Positions 16,673 to 24,957 of a DNA stretch of 64,000 bases are shown one piece after another; the first letter of the stretch is position 1; each line of letters starts with the position of its first letter. The stretch is from Streptomyces sp. FIT100 (lineage in GTDB: Bacteria > Actinomycetota > Actinomycetes > Streptomycetales > Streptomycetaceae): the NCBI RefSeq assembly GCF_024584805.1, contig NZ_CP075715.1, positions 6,481,526 through 6,545,525 of the forward strand, given 5' to 3'. The notes below the pieces were generated by a model that worked only from the letters and a program-made list of their open reading frames with translations, ran no database searches and was not told where the DNA came from. The translations under genes were made by a program, and so were the position numbers.

Positions 16673-18034
16673 ATGGACGAGGACACCCGGTACGAGGCGG
16701 TGACCAGCCGCGACGCCCGCTTCGACGGCGAGTTCTTCTTCGCCGTCGAGACCACGGGCATCTACTGCCGTCCCAGCTGCCCCGCCGTCACCCCCAAGCG
16801 CAGGAACGTGCGGTTCTTCCCGACCGCCGCGGCCGCTCAGGGGCACGGCTTCCGGGCCTGTCGGCGGTGCCGGCCCGATGCCGTGCCGGGGTCCGCCGAG
16901 TGGAACGTACGGGCCGACGTCGTGGGGCGGGCCATGCGGATGATCGGCGACGGAGTCGTCGACCGCGAAGGCGTCGGAGGGCTCGCGGGCCGGCTCGGGT
17001 ACAGCGCACGGCAGGTGCAGCGCCAGCTCAACGCCGAGCTGGGCGCCGGGCCCGTCGCCCTCGCCCGCGCCCAACGGGCGCACACCGCACGGGTGCTGCT
17101 CCAGACCACCGGGCTGCCGGTGACCGAGATCGCGTTCGCGTCCGGGTTCGCCAGCGTGCGGCAGTTCAACGACACGATCCGGCAGATCTACGCCCGCACC
17201 CCCACCGAACTCCGCGCCGAGGCCGGCACGGAACGGGCCGCGGGCACCGCCGGGATCCCGCTGCGGCTCGCCCATCGCGGCCCGTACGCCGCGCGCGAGG
17301 TCTTCGACCTGCTCGCCCGCGGGGCCGCGGACCGTGTCGAAGAGGTCGTCGGTGCGCCCGGCGCCCGTACCTACCGCCGTACTCTGCGGCTGCCGCACGG
17401 TTCCGGCATCGTCGCCGTCGACGAGCGCTCGCCCGGTTCGTCGTGGCTGGAGGCCCGGATCCACCTGACCGATCTACGCGATCTCACCACCGCCGTGCAG
17501 CGGCTGCGCCGGCTCTTCGACCTGGACGCCGACCCGTACGCGGTCGCGGAGCGCCTCTCCCGCGACCCGCGGCTCGCCCCTCTCGTCGCCGGCCGGCCGG
17601 GACTGCGCTCGCCCGGTGCCGCCGAGCCCGAGGAGTTCGCGCTGCGGGCCGTGGTCGGTCCCGCGGAGTCCGAGCGGCTCATCGAGGCATACGGCAAGCT
17701 CCTGGACCGGCCGTGCGGCGGGCTCACCCATCTCTTCCCCGAACCCGCCGCCCTGACGGACCATCCGGTCGCCGGACCGCTCGCGACCGCCCTCGCCGAC
17801 GGCGACGTCCGGCTCGACCCGGGCGCCGACCGCGACGAGGCCGAGCGGACGCTGCTCGCCGTGCCCGGGGTGTCACCCCGCACCGCCGCGCTGATCCGGA
17901 TGCGGGCCCTCGGAGACCCGGACGTGGCCCTCCCCGGCGACCCCGCCACCGAGACGTGGCGACCGTGGCGCTCGTACGCCACGCGCTACCTGGAGTCCGC
18001 CCGCCTGCCTGACCAGGCCGCGGCTGACACCTAG
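16673..18034 (+). CDS. Ada-like/AlkA bifunctional DNA repair protein
   Basis: 453 residues. Residues 5-75 are an Ada zinc domain with metal Cys32 and Cys36 (TTGIYCRPSCPA) and the CRRC pair (FRACRRCRPDA). An AraC-type HTH follows (LAGRLGYSARQVQRQLNAELG; TEIAFASGFASVRQFND). From about 185 it is a DNA-3-methyladenine glycosylase II (AlkA) with the helix-hairpin-helix LLAVPGVSPRTAALIRMRA and catalytic Asp in DVALPGD. There is no MGMT methyltransferase domain. It senses alkyl damage and excises alkylated bases. ATG 16673 was chosen by homology; GGAGGGG is 18-20 nt upstream and would suit neither this nor GTG 16655 well. Confidence 0.88.
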   Translation: MDEDTRYEAVTSRDARFDGEFFFAVETTGIYCRPSCPAVTPKRRNVRFFPTAAAAQGHGFRACRRCRPDAVPGSAEWNVRADVVGRAMRMIGDGVVDREGVGGLAGRLGYSARQVQRQLNAELGAGPVALARAQRAHTARVLLQTTGLPVTEIAFASGFASVRQFNDTIRQIYARTPTELRAEAGTERAAGTAGIPLRLAHRGPYAAREVFDLLARGAADRVEEVVGAPGARTYRRTLRLPHGSGIVAVDERSPGSSWLEARIHLTDLRDLTTAVQRLRRLFDLDADPYAVAERLSRDPRLAPLVAGRPGLRSPGAAEPEEFALRAVVGPAESERLIEAYGKLLDRPCGGLTHLFPEPAALTDHPVAGPLATALADGDVRLDPGADRDEAERTLLAVPGVSPRTAALIRMRALGDPDVALPGDPATETWRPWRSYATRYLESARLPDQAAADT

Positions 18035-18373
18035 CACTGTCCGCCCGCAGGCGTGCCCGAAGGGCTCCGTGGAGGGCGTGCCGGGTGCCGGGCGCCAGGC
18101 CGAAGTCGTCAGACACGGCCCCGGAAACCGCGCGGCGGCGGACGTGGGGACCGGCCACATGGCCTGGCGATGCGCAGGACGCCTTGCTGTGGTTCGCAGC
18201 CGCACCCAGCGGGTCACCCCGGCCTCCCGCATTCTCGCTGGGTGCGTGGAATCGCGCGCCGGGGTGAGCCCTTCAGACGTCTCGAAAGCTGTGTTGTCGA
18301 GCCGCATTCGCGTGGTCAGGGCACGGCCGAAATCGAGATTCAGGTCGCGGTAGGTCGATAACAAGGCAATTTC
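18035..18373. other. gene-free stretch with a short relic of the GH95-like gene
   Basis: 340 nt between the stop of the ada-alkA gene and the stop of trmO. No ORF with convincing codon use is seen. Positions 18198-18229 match 26979-27010, inside the glycosidase gene, at 31 of 32 bases; on the minus strand both read REAGVTRWVRLR. Similarity fades outside this block. It may be a decayed copy of the glycosidase C-terminus or the footprint of a recombination event. Confidence 0.45.
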
Positions 18374-18850
18374 CTAGCGAGAGGCAGTGGTCCAGTAGTC
18401 CGCCAGCATCTCGCCGGGCCAGGCGGGTTCATGGACCGGGCCTCGCGGCCCCATTTCTGCGAAGAAGGGCGAGAGATCGTAGATCTTCGTGCCGACCACA
18501 GCGTCCAGATCGGTCACGTGCAGCCTGAGCCCGTCGATTTTGAGCAGCCGTGGGAAGCTTTGTGCGAGTTGGTTGGGGCGCCGGTGGTTGCGATGAGCGA
18601 ACGTTCCCGTTGCCGGCCACTGTGGGTTTCCGCGCGGACTGCGGGCGTGGTACTCGACATCGTCCGGCGATGCCTGGTCGAAGTGCCACACGACCACCAG
18701 GTGGGAGAACTCCTCCAGGCCCTGCACGGAGTCCACGGGGAATTCGGCCTCGTCGAGCTGGATCACCGACTCGACGCCACCCCAGTAGTCATCCGCGACC
18801 TCGGTACGGCCCGTGACCACTTCCCCGATCGGCTTGATCTCCAGAGCCAT
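18374..18850 (-). CDS. tRNA (t6A37) N6-methyltransferase TrmO-like (TsaA/YaeB family)
   Basis: 158 residues matching the TrmO beta-barrel fold: IKPIGEVVTGRTEV, the EEFSHLVVVWHFDQA motif, ARSPRGNPQWPATGTFAHRNHRRPN (the family's S-P-x-R-P-N-x-I-G-type region) and GLRLHVTDLDAVVGTKIYDLSPF. The family methylates t6A37 in tRNA-Thr using SAM. ATG 18850 with AGAAGGG about 9 nt upstream; the frame is open 9 codons further. It lies downstream of the XRE/TPR regulator on the same strand with a 39-nt gap. Codon use is less GC-biased than in the flanking core genes. Confidence 0.78.
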   Translation of the reverse strand: MALEIKPIGEVVTGRTEVADDYWGGVESVIQLDEAEFPVDSVQGLEEFSHLVVVWHFDQASPDDVEYHARSPRGNPQWPATGTFAHRNHRRPNQLAQSFPRLLKIDGLRLHVTDLDAVVGTKIYDLSPFFAEMGPRGPVHEPAWPGEMLADYWTTASR

Positions 18851-18889
18851 GGCCCCAGCCCTTCTTCTCGGCCTCAATGACGCTTGTGA

Positions 18890-20281
18890 TCAATCTACTT
18901 GGGCCAGGTACGAGGCCGCGCGGGCGTCGAGCACACCCACTGCGGGGATACCTCGCTTGCGGTAGGGCGACAGCAGGCGACGCATGTCGACGACCGCCTG
19001 CCGAGCCCGGCCGGAGTAGATCCCGTCCTCCATCGCGTCAAGGACGCTGGTCCACGTCGCGCATGCCTCTTCGACGCCGCCCTGGGCAATCTGCGTCGCC
19101 CCCATGTACCCGAGGGTGATCGCGTGCGTGCGCCGGAACGCCACGCCGCGCGTGCGCACGGAACGCCGGAACTCCTTGACCGCCCGTTGGCGGTCGCCGA
19201 GATCTCGCAGGGTGCACGCGGTCTCGTGTGCCAAGGAAGCCTCGCCGAAGAAGAACGTCCGGTCCGGTTCCTTGATCCCGTCGTGGGCGTTCGACAGGTC
19301 GTCCTCAGCGCGAAGCAGTGCCCTTGCCGCCTGCTGCTTGTGACCGTTCGCGGCGAGGGTGCGTGCATGCACCACGCCGAGGAGAGCTCGCTCGCGGGGA
19401 GCGGCTGCCGTGTACCGCTCGCCGTGCACCGACGCCTGAGCGATCTGGAGGGCCTCGCAGCGAAAGCCCAGGTCGAGCGCCTGGTGTGCCATGGCACGCA
19501 AGATGTGTCCGCTCAAGGGTGCGTCGCCGGAACGGGCAGCGAGCTTCACGGCGGTGTTGAAGCGCTGGAGTGCGACGGCATGCTCGCCGTTGTCAAAGGC
19601 CATCCAGCCCGACACGTACGCGAGCTCGGCGGAGGCGGAGAACATCGCGCGTCGGGTCGCATCGTCGGTGAACCGGCCCCGGAGGAAGTTGTGGGCTTCG
19701 TGCCTCAGGTACTCGTCGACCGCCCGTCGGCCGTGGCCACCACCGCGCCGCTGGTCCATGCGCGAAAAGGCCAGGGTCAGCTCTCGTACGGTCTCGACGT
19801 CTGCGCGGCCGACACGTTTGCCCGCCGAGAACTCCTCGGTCGGCGGACGAGACATGGCGTCCCACCACGTCTCGTTCGGCAGGATCAGGGCCGCTGCTGA
19901 GTACACCCCGTCCACCAGCAGTCGACGTCGGTCCGTGTCCACGCCAATCCCCAAGTCCTTCAGCGCGATCAACGGATCAACGCGCCAGTCCAGCGCCCCT
20001 CCCGCTGGTGAGGCGGAAGCTGCAAACCCGATCTCTTGTGGCGTGATGTCACGCTTCAGACGACGGGACAGCGTCTGGCACAAAATAGCGGGCGCGACCC
20101 CTGACGGCTGGACGCCTCCCACCCACATGCTCACGTGGGAGCGTCCGATCTTGGAGTTCTCCCGCACTTCGCCGTTCAGTGTCTCTGCGGCGACCCGGTT
20201 GTACGCGGCTGTGGCCTGCGCTCGTGACCAGCCAGCTTCCAGGAGGAGAGCAGCAAGCTGCTCGTTTCTCTGTCGCGCCAT
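18890..20281 (-). CDS. XRE-type HTH regulator with TPR-like repeats
   Basis: 463 residues. The N-terminal about 75 residues (EQLAALLLEAGWSRAQATAAYNRV ... SHVSMWVGGVQPSG) form a lambda-repressor-like HTH. The rest is alpha-helical with TPR-like pairs: FSASAELAYVSGWMAFDNGEHAVALQRFNTAVKLA, RDLGDRQRAVKEFRRSVRTR, GGVEEACATWTSVLDAME. This architecture is common among Streptomyces pathway and development regulators. ATG 20281 has only a weak GGGGGG site. The frame stays open for another 109 codons upstream with similar codon use. It is divergent from the HATPase gene and the sugar-conjugate cluster, so it is the likely local regulator. Confidence 0.75.
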   Translation of the reverse strand: MARQRNEQLAALLLEAGWSRAQATAAYNRVAAETLNGEVRENSKIGRSHVSMWVGGVQPSGVAPAILCQTLSRRLKRDITPQEIGFAASASPAGGALDWRVDPLIALKDLGIGVDTDRRRLLVDGVYSAAALILPNETWWDAMSRPPTEEFSAGKRVGRADVETVRELTLAFSRMDQRRGGGHGRRAVDEYLRHEAHNFLRGRFTDDATRRAMFSASAELAYVSGWMAFDNGEHAVALQRFNTAVKLAARSGDAPLSGHILRAMAHQALDLGFRCEALQIAQASVHGERYTAAAPRERALLGVVHARTLAANGHKQQAARALLRAEDDLSNAHDGIKEPDRTFFFGEASLAHETACTLRDLGDRQRAVKEFRRSVRTRGVAFRRTHAITLGYMGATQIAQGGVEEACATWTSVLDAMEDGIYSGRARQAVVDMRRLLSPYRKRGIPAVGVLDARAASYLAQVD

Positions 20282-20304
20282 CCTGCCCCCCGGCCACTCA
20301 AGAA

Positions 20305-20318
20305 CGATCTTTGACCAC
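20305..20318. repeat. direct repeat copy 1, CGATCTTTGACCAC
   Basis: Exact copy of the 14-mer at 20656-20669. It lies 23 nt upstream of the regulator ATG 20281. TTGACCAC recurs a third time at 20671-20678. It may be a regulator-binding site or paired promoter elements. Confidence 0.5.
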
Positions 20319-20655
20319 GTTGCCCAGGCCGCCCCGGAGGTGGCTCCGGGACGGACACAGATCCAACGCAGTGTTCCACTGACCCTGGTGCAGACACGGT
20401 GGTGGAAGCCAACGTGTCCAGGCGCTGGCCGCCGGTGTTCTGCCACGAGGTGTCTTCGGGCGTGAGGATCGTAACGGTGAGGCCCCCGGGTAGCGACGAC
20501 AATCCAGACGTCGACGAGCCGGTCCTGGAGACCCATCAGGATCTCGCTCCCGGCCTGGTGGCTTCGGAGAAGGGCGTCGCACGCCGTCGGCGCGCTCTCG
20601 ACCTCCATGGGCTCTGCTTCCCAGGGCCCGTGGTGCGCCTACCGACACCTATTGG

Positions 20656-20669
20656 CGATCTTTGACCAC
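20656..20669. repeat. direct repeat copy 2, CGATCTTTGACCAC
   Basis: Second exact copy of the 14-mer, followed at once by TTGACCACGTT, the same extension that follows copy 1 (CACGTT). It lies about 180 nt upstream of the HATPase start and 47 nt upstream of the alternative ATG 20608 on the minus strand. Confidence 0.5.
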
Positions 20670-20849
20670 CTTGACCACGTTCCAGCCCTTGACCCCATAC
20701 CCATCACCCTGGTTCAGCGGTTCGCTCTTGTATGTCAGCTACTCGACGAGCGGGAGAACTCACATGAATTCCTCTTCTGGCCGATCCACCGTCAGCGCCT
20801 TACGCCTGGGTGGCGTTGGCCTGCAGCAGTACAGCGCGACTGGCTCCCG

Positions 20850-21272
20850 GTGACCCGCGACTCCGCAGTCGCGAAGCCAATCACTCGGAAGTCGCGGGCC
20901 TTCGAGGTGGCCTTCGCTCCTGATCCGGCCTGCGTTGCCCGCGCACGCCAAATCACCGGCGCATTCCTGGAGCCGTGCAACGCGAACGGGGAGCTGGCGG
21001 AGAAGATCGTGCTCGCCGTCTCTGAGCTGGTCACCAACGCCATCGAGCACGGAACGGGAGAGGTAGGGCTCCGGATCCGATACTCCGACAGCGATGTGCG
21101 CATCGAGGTCACCGATGGCAACCCCACCCCCGCCCAAATGCGGTCCGCAACGGATGAAGACGTGTCGGGCCGCGGCCTGTTCCTCGTCGCTGTCCTCGCA
21201 CGGGAGTGGGGCGTCAGCGAAGACGGTGGGACGACATGGTGCGTCTTCCGCGTCCCTGCGGGGAGGGCGTGA
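20850..21272 (+). CDS. HATPase-domain anti-sigma-type ATP-binding protein
   Basis: 140 residues with a GHKL/RsbW-type fold: N-box LAVSELVTNAIEHG, G1-like RIEVTDGNPTPAQ, G2 SGRGLFLVAVLAREWGV and the closing TTWCVFRVP. These small Streptomyces kinase-like proteins act as anti-sigma factors or partner with regulators; the target is unknown. GTG 20850 was chosen because the domain starts soon after; no ribosome site is visible and the true start could be elsewhere. The stop overlaps a 44-codon ORF (TGATG). It heads the plus-strand side of the cluster. Confidence 0.72.
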   Translation: MTRDSAVAKPITRKSRAFEVAFAPDPACVARARQITGAFLEPCNANGELAEKIVLAVSELVTNAIEHGTGEVGLRIRYSDSDVRIEVTDGNPTPAQMRSATDEDVSGRGLFLVAVLAREWGVSEDGGTTWCVFRVPAGRA

Positions 21273-21406
21273 TGGGTCACCGCCTACGTAACCGACGCCG
21301 AGCTGCTGAGCCGTCCTGGCACCTCCAAGCACGAACGCAGCGCAGGCTCGCCTACCCCTACCCCTACCCCGCTCCCTCGCTGACGAGCGGATCAGCGACG
21401 AGCTGA
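21272..21406 (+). CDS. possible 44-aa basic small protein coupled to the HATPase gene
   Basis: ATG 21272 overlaps the HATPase stop (TGATG), with GGGAGGG just upstream. The product begins MGHRLRNRRRAAEPSWH, is Arg-rich, and contains YPYPYP encoded by a CCTACC-type repeat at 21351-21371. No family was recognised. Strong coupling argues for translation; composition argues for caution. Confidence 0.35.
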   Translation: MGHRLRNRRRAAEPSWHLQARTQRRLAYPYPYPAPSLTSGSATS

Positions 21407-21775
21407 CTGACCCCCTGAAGAAGCTCTCGGCGACATGCCGCGTCCCGCGTCCCGCAGTCTGTAGGAACGACAGTCTGTCAGTCCGCCCCGGTTGCCCCTT
21501 CCGCGACTGCCGCCCTGATCCGCATGCCTGCACCGCACGCCGTCCCACCGGTGCGCAGTTCCAAGACCGGGGCCTCCTTCGCTTGCAGGAGGAAGCAGCG
21601 CCTGACCGCGCCCCGGCCGGGCTCCGTGGGGGGAGCCAGCGGCCGGCCCGCTCATCCACCCGACCGTTGACCGGTGCGTGACGCTCCGAGACGGCGGGCG
21701 GGGCGCATCACGCTCTCCACCCTTCGCTCCACACGGACGACTTGCACCGACCATCACTCGAGATAGGTCAGTCCC
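21407..21775. other. gene-free upstream region of the sugar-conjugate operon
   Basis: About 370 nt with no convincing gene. It must contain the promoter for the operon starting at 21776 unless transcription reads in from the HATPase gene. CAGTCTGT occurs twice (about 21455 and 21471) flanking AGGAACGA. No clear -10/-35 pair was found by eye. Confidence 0.35.
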
Positions 21776-22789
21776 ATGGACAAAATCCTGGTCACAGGCG
21801 GAGCCGGATTCATTGGCTCGCACTTCGTCAAGAGGTTGCTGGCGTGTGAGGACACTGCCGAGGTAACCGTCCTCGACGCCCTCACCTATGCCGGCCAAAA
21901 GGAGAACCTGGCGGACGTTCTCCTCTCGCCGAAGCTCAGCTTCATCTGCGGCAACATACTCGACCAGCCTCTCGTCGACGAACTGGTCCAACGGCACGAC
22001 GCGATCGTGCACTTCGCTGCTGAATCGCATGTCGATCGCTCGCTCTTCGAAGCGGCAACGTTCCTGACCACCAACGTGCTGGGTACTCACACCCTCTTGG
22101 ACGCGGCCGGGCGCCACGGTGTGCAGAAGTTTGTGCATGTCTCCACCGACGAGGTCTACGGGCCGATGGCGACTGGCTGTGCCACGGAAAGCTCCCTTCT
22201 CAACGCGACCGTCCCGTACGCGGCGTCCAAGGCCGCGAGCGACGTCATGGCGTTGTCCGCCTTCCGAACCGACGGTGTCCCAGTGTGCGTAACCCGCTCC
22301 TCCAACCAGTACGGTCCGCACCAGTACCCAGAGAAGATCATCCCCTTGTTTGTCACAAACCTGCTCAAGGGCGTGCCCGTCACGCTTCACGGCCGTGGCC
22401 AGCATGTGCGCAACTGGCTGCACGTCGAGGACAACTGCCAGGGCATCGAACTCGTCCTCCGCTCCGGTATTCCCGGCGAGGTGTACAACATCGGTGGCGG
22501 CACCGACATGACCAGCAAAGAACTCACCAAGCTGCTGTTACGTATGTGTGGTGCCGACTGGAGCTCGGTGACATACATCCCGGACCGTAAGTCCAACGAC
22601 ATCCGATACGCGATGGACTGGTCGAAGATCGCAGACGATCTCGGCTACCGACCCACCTGGTCGCTCTCGGACGGACTGGCGCAGACCGTCGAGTGGTACC
22701 GCAGCCATCCCGAGCGGTGGGCACCGGCTGCGTGCGATGCAGGAGCGCCCATGGCGGAAATCAACGTCATCGAACTCGCGGAGGACTGA
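21776..22789 (+). CDS. NDP-sugar 4,6-dehydratase (RmlB-like, extended SDR)
   Basis: 337 residues. The NAD-binding GGAGFIG is at 8-14; the catalytic Thr124-Asp125-Glu126 (HVSTDEVYG) and Tyr148...Lys152 (PYAASKAA) match dTDP-glucose 4,6-dehydratases, as do SSNQYGPHQYPEK, LHGRGQHVRNWLHVEDNC and VYNIGGGTDMTS. The family turns NDP-glucose into the 4-keto-6-deoxy sugar. It is the first gene of a four-gene operon whose aminotransferase could act on that product. No nucleotidylyltransferase is present, so activated sugar would come from elsewhere. A weak AGG site precedes ATG 21776. Codon third positions are less GC-biased than in core genes of the window. Confidence 0.85.
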   Translation: MDKILVTGGAGFIGSHFVKRLLACEDTAEVTVLDALTYAGQKENLADVLLSPKLSFICGNILDQPLVDELVQRHDAIVHFAAESHVDRSLFEAATFLTTNVLGTHTLLDAAGRHGVQKFVHVSTDEVYGPMATGCATESSLLNATVPYAASKAASDVMALSAFRTDGVPVCVTRSSNQYGPHQYPEKIIPLFVTNLLKGVPVTLHGRGQHVRNWLHVEDNCQGIELVLRSGIPGEVYNIGGGTDMTSKELTKLLLRMCGADWSSVTYIPDRKSNDIRYAMDWSKIADDLGYRPTWSLSDGLAQTVEWYRSHPERWAPAACDAGAPMAEINVIELAED

Positions 22790-22792
22790 GCC

Positions 22793-23812
22793 ATGGCCCC
22801 GACCAAGCGCATCCTGGTGACTGGCGCCGGTGGCGCGCCGGGCTTCGACCTCGCTCGCCACCTGATGCGGCTCGGCTGCGACGTGATCGCCGCGGACGCC
22901 AACCCGCTTGCCTGCGGCCTCACCCTGCAGGGCGTCGCGCCTCGCATCCTGCCGCCGGGCGGTCACCCCGACTTCGGCATGCTGCTGCTGGAGCTGTGCC
23001 GCAACGAGCAACCCGACGCGCTGATCTCCACCGTCGAGCATGAACTGCCCGCCCTGGTCCGGGAGCAAGACATCCTGGCGGAGCTCGGGGTGCGGACGTG
23101 GCTACCCAGTCCTGACGCGGTTGCTGCGGCTGGGGACAAGGCGGTCTTCCACGCCGTTCTCAGCGCCCAGGAGATCCCCACACCGATCACGTTCCTCCCG
23201 CCCGACATCGACGAGGCCCCGGAGTACGGGCCGCTCGTTGTCAAGCCCCGTCAAGGGCAGGGCGCCCAGGGCGTGCACTTCTGTGAGACCCGCGCCCAAG
23301 CGAAGGTGCTGTGCGAACTCGTGCCCGATCCCATCGTGCAAGCGCGTGTCCGCGGACAAGAGTTCACGGCTGACTGCCTCGTCGACCGTACGGGCCGCGC
23401 CTCCGTCATCTTGCGCCACCGGCTCCTGGTCAAGGCCGGTCTGTCGGTGGTCAGCCGCACGTTCCATGACGACGAAGTGGCTGAACAGGTCAAACGCACC
23501 CTGGCGGCCGTCGGCATGGTCGGCCCCTGCTGCGTGCAGGGCTTCATCTGCGATGGCGGGGACCGGGTGATCGTGACCGAGACGAACGCCAGGCTTGCCG
23601 GGGCGTTTCCCCTCGCTGAAGCGGCCGGGGCTGCCCTGGTGCAGCAGACCCTCAATGGCCTCTTCGAGCTCCCTGTCGATCACGCGCAGCTTGCCTACAC
23701 GGCGAACGTGTACCTCACCAAGTGCTTCGAGACCGTCTCCGTAGGCCCGTGGCCCCCGGCGCATACAACTGGTGGGCATGGCGATGGCGGGTCAGGAGAG
23801 GACGAGCGATGA
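22793..23812 (+). CDS. ATP-grasp ligase (CarB/PylC-like)
   Basis: 339 residues. It opens with KRILVTGAGGAPGFDLARHL, a Rossmann-like preATP-grasp domain, then GPLVVKPRQGQGAQGVHF (the ATP-grasp glycine loop and lysine) and ends the core with VTETNARLAGAFPLAEAAG, where the metal-binding Glu/Asn lie. This carbamoyl-phosphate-synthase-like branch joins a carboxylate to an amine via an acyl-phosphate. Here it could acylate the amine made by the neighbouring aminotransferase with an amino acid or small acid. GGAGG lies 9 nt before ATG 22793; the stop overlaps the next start (ATGA). The real substrates are unknown. Confidence 0.8.
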   Translation: MAPTKRILVTGAGGAPGFDLARHLMRLGCDVIAADANPLACGLTLQGVAPRILPPGGHPDFGMLLLELCRNEQPDALISTVEHELPALVREQDILAELGVRTWLPSPDAVAAAGDKAVFHAVLSAQEIPTPITFLPPDIDEAPEYGPLVVKPRQGQGAQGVHFCETRAQAKVLCELVPDPIVQARVRGQEFTADCLVDRTGRASVILRHRLLVKAGLSVVSRTFHDDEVAEQVKRTLAAVGMVGPCCVQGFICDGGDRVIVTETNARLAGAFPLAEAAGAALVQQTLNGLFELPVDHAQLAYTANVYLTKCFETVSVGPWPPAHTTGGHGDGGSGEDER

Positions 23813-24957
23813 CCATGGCCGCCCCCGATCCCTTCGAGGCAGCCGAGAACGCCCGCCCGTTCCTGCACGGGCAGGAGGCCACAGCGATGACCGAAGCCCT
23901 ACAGGCTGGGCAGTACGGACACAACCTCCTCGTTGAGCAGTTCGAGCAGTCCGTGGCCGCTTACCTCGGAGTGTCTGACATGGTGGCGGTCTCATCCGGC
24001 ACCGCCGCCCTGCATGTCGCCCTCCTGGCCGCCGGCGTCGGTCCGGGTGACGAAGTGATCGTCCCGTCGCAGACCTACTGCGCCACGATCCACGCGATCG
24101 TCGCCTCCGGCGCCCACCCGCGTTTCATCGAGATCAACCCGAAGACGCTGTGCATCGAAGCCCACGAGGTCCTGGCCGCGCTCACGCCGACCACGCGCGC
24201 CGTCCTTCCGGTGCTCTACGGAGGCAGGGCGGTCGATCTCTCCAGCATTCGAAACGAGTTGACCGAAAGGCGAATTGTGGTCATCGAGGACGCAGCCCAC
24301 GCGTTCGGCTCTCGCTGCGCAGGCATCCTTGTCGGGGCGCAGCCAGGTGTGCTCACCTGTTTCTCCTTCGGCCCGATCAAGAACCTCACTTGCGGGCAGG
24401 GCGGCGGCGTCGTTCCGCGCACCGCCGCGGAGGCGGATGCCCTGCGGAGCCTGCGCGCGCTCGGTATCACGCAGTCCCAGCATCAGCGCGCTGCGACCAC
24501 TTCGTACACCGTCGAGGGATTCGGCCTGCGAGCCACTATGTCGGCGCTGAACGCCGCCGTCGGCGTGGTCCAACTCCAGCAATTCGAGGCCGTAGCGGCC
24601 AAGCGGAAGGACCTGTGGCGCGCGTACGCGAGCCGCCTGCGCACATGCGCCGGGGCGAGCCTGGTCGACGTGGATGTGGACCGTACGGTCCCCTTCAACT
24701 GCGTCGTGCACGTTGACGACCGCGACCGCGTCTTTACGGAACTGCGAGAGCTGGGGATTGGTGTTGGCGTGCACTACCCGCCGAACCACACCCAACCTGC
24801 CTTCGAGCGGTGGTACCGGCCATTGCCCATCACCGAGCAGTCCGGGCAGCAGCTCATGAGTCTGCCCTTTCACCCGGCCATGACCGAGGAGGACGCCAGG
24901 TACGTCTGCTTGGCCCTCGCGCGTGCCCTCCGAAAGGGCAGTCCGTGCGCATCCTGA
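23809..24957 (+). CDS. DegT/DnrJ/EryC1/StrS-family PLP aminotransferase
   Basis: 382 residues. VSSGTAALHVALLAAGVGPGDEVIVPSQTY is the family's cofactor-phosphate region; VIEDAAHAFGS gives the PLP-pyridine Asp, and Lys191 in FSFGPIKNLTCGQGG is the Schiff-base lysine. Members transaminate 3- or 4-keto NDP sugars, usually with glutamate. It follows an RmlB-like dehydratase, so a 4-amino-4,6-dideoxy sugar (or a related amino sugar) is the inferred product. AGGAGAGG lies about 8 nt before ATG 23809, which overlaps the ATP-grasp stop. The gene end overlaps the phosphatase by 13 nt. Confidence 0.87.
   Translation: MTMAAPDPFEAAENARPFLHGQEATAMTEALQAGQYGHNLLVEQFEQSVAAYLGVSDMVAVSSGTAALHVALLAAGVGPGDEVIVPSQTYCATIHAIVASGAHPRFIEINPKTLCIEAHEVLAALTPTTRAVLPVLYGGRAVDLSSIRNELTERRIVVIEDAAHAFGSRCAGILVGAQPGVLTCFSFGPIKNLTCGQGGGVVPRTAAEADALRSLRALGITQSQHQRAATTSYTVEGFGLRATMSALNAAVGVVQLQQFEAVAAKRKDLWRAYASRLRTCAGASLVDVDVDRTVPFNCVVHVDDRDRVFTELRELGIGVGVHYPPNHTQPAFERWYRPLPITEQSGQQLMSLPFHPAMTEEDARYVCLALARALRKGSPCAS

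Larger units (their letters stand above)
20282..20849. other. divergent intergenic region, possibly with an N-terminal extension ORF
   Basis: 568 nt between the XRE/TPR gene (-) and the HATPase gene (+). On the minus strand an open frame from ATG 20608 runs without a stop into the regulator and its first 40 codons have mostly G/C third positions, so either the regulator is 572 residues or a small decayed gene is fused to it. No family was recognised for the extension. The region contains three TTGACC(A) boxes and a 14-bp direct repeat, listed separately. Confidence 0.35.

Noticed and set aside
20399..20665. Plus-strand 88-codon ORF between the regulator and the HATPase gene
   Set aside because: No ribosome site, no domain, and the opposite strand frame continuing from the regulator has better third-position bias.
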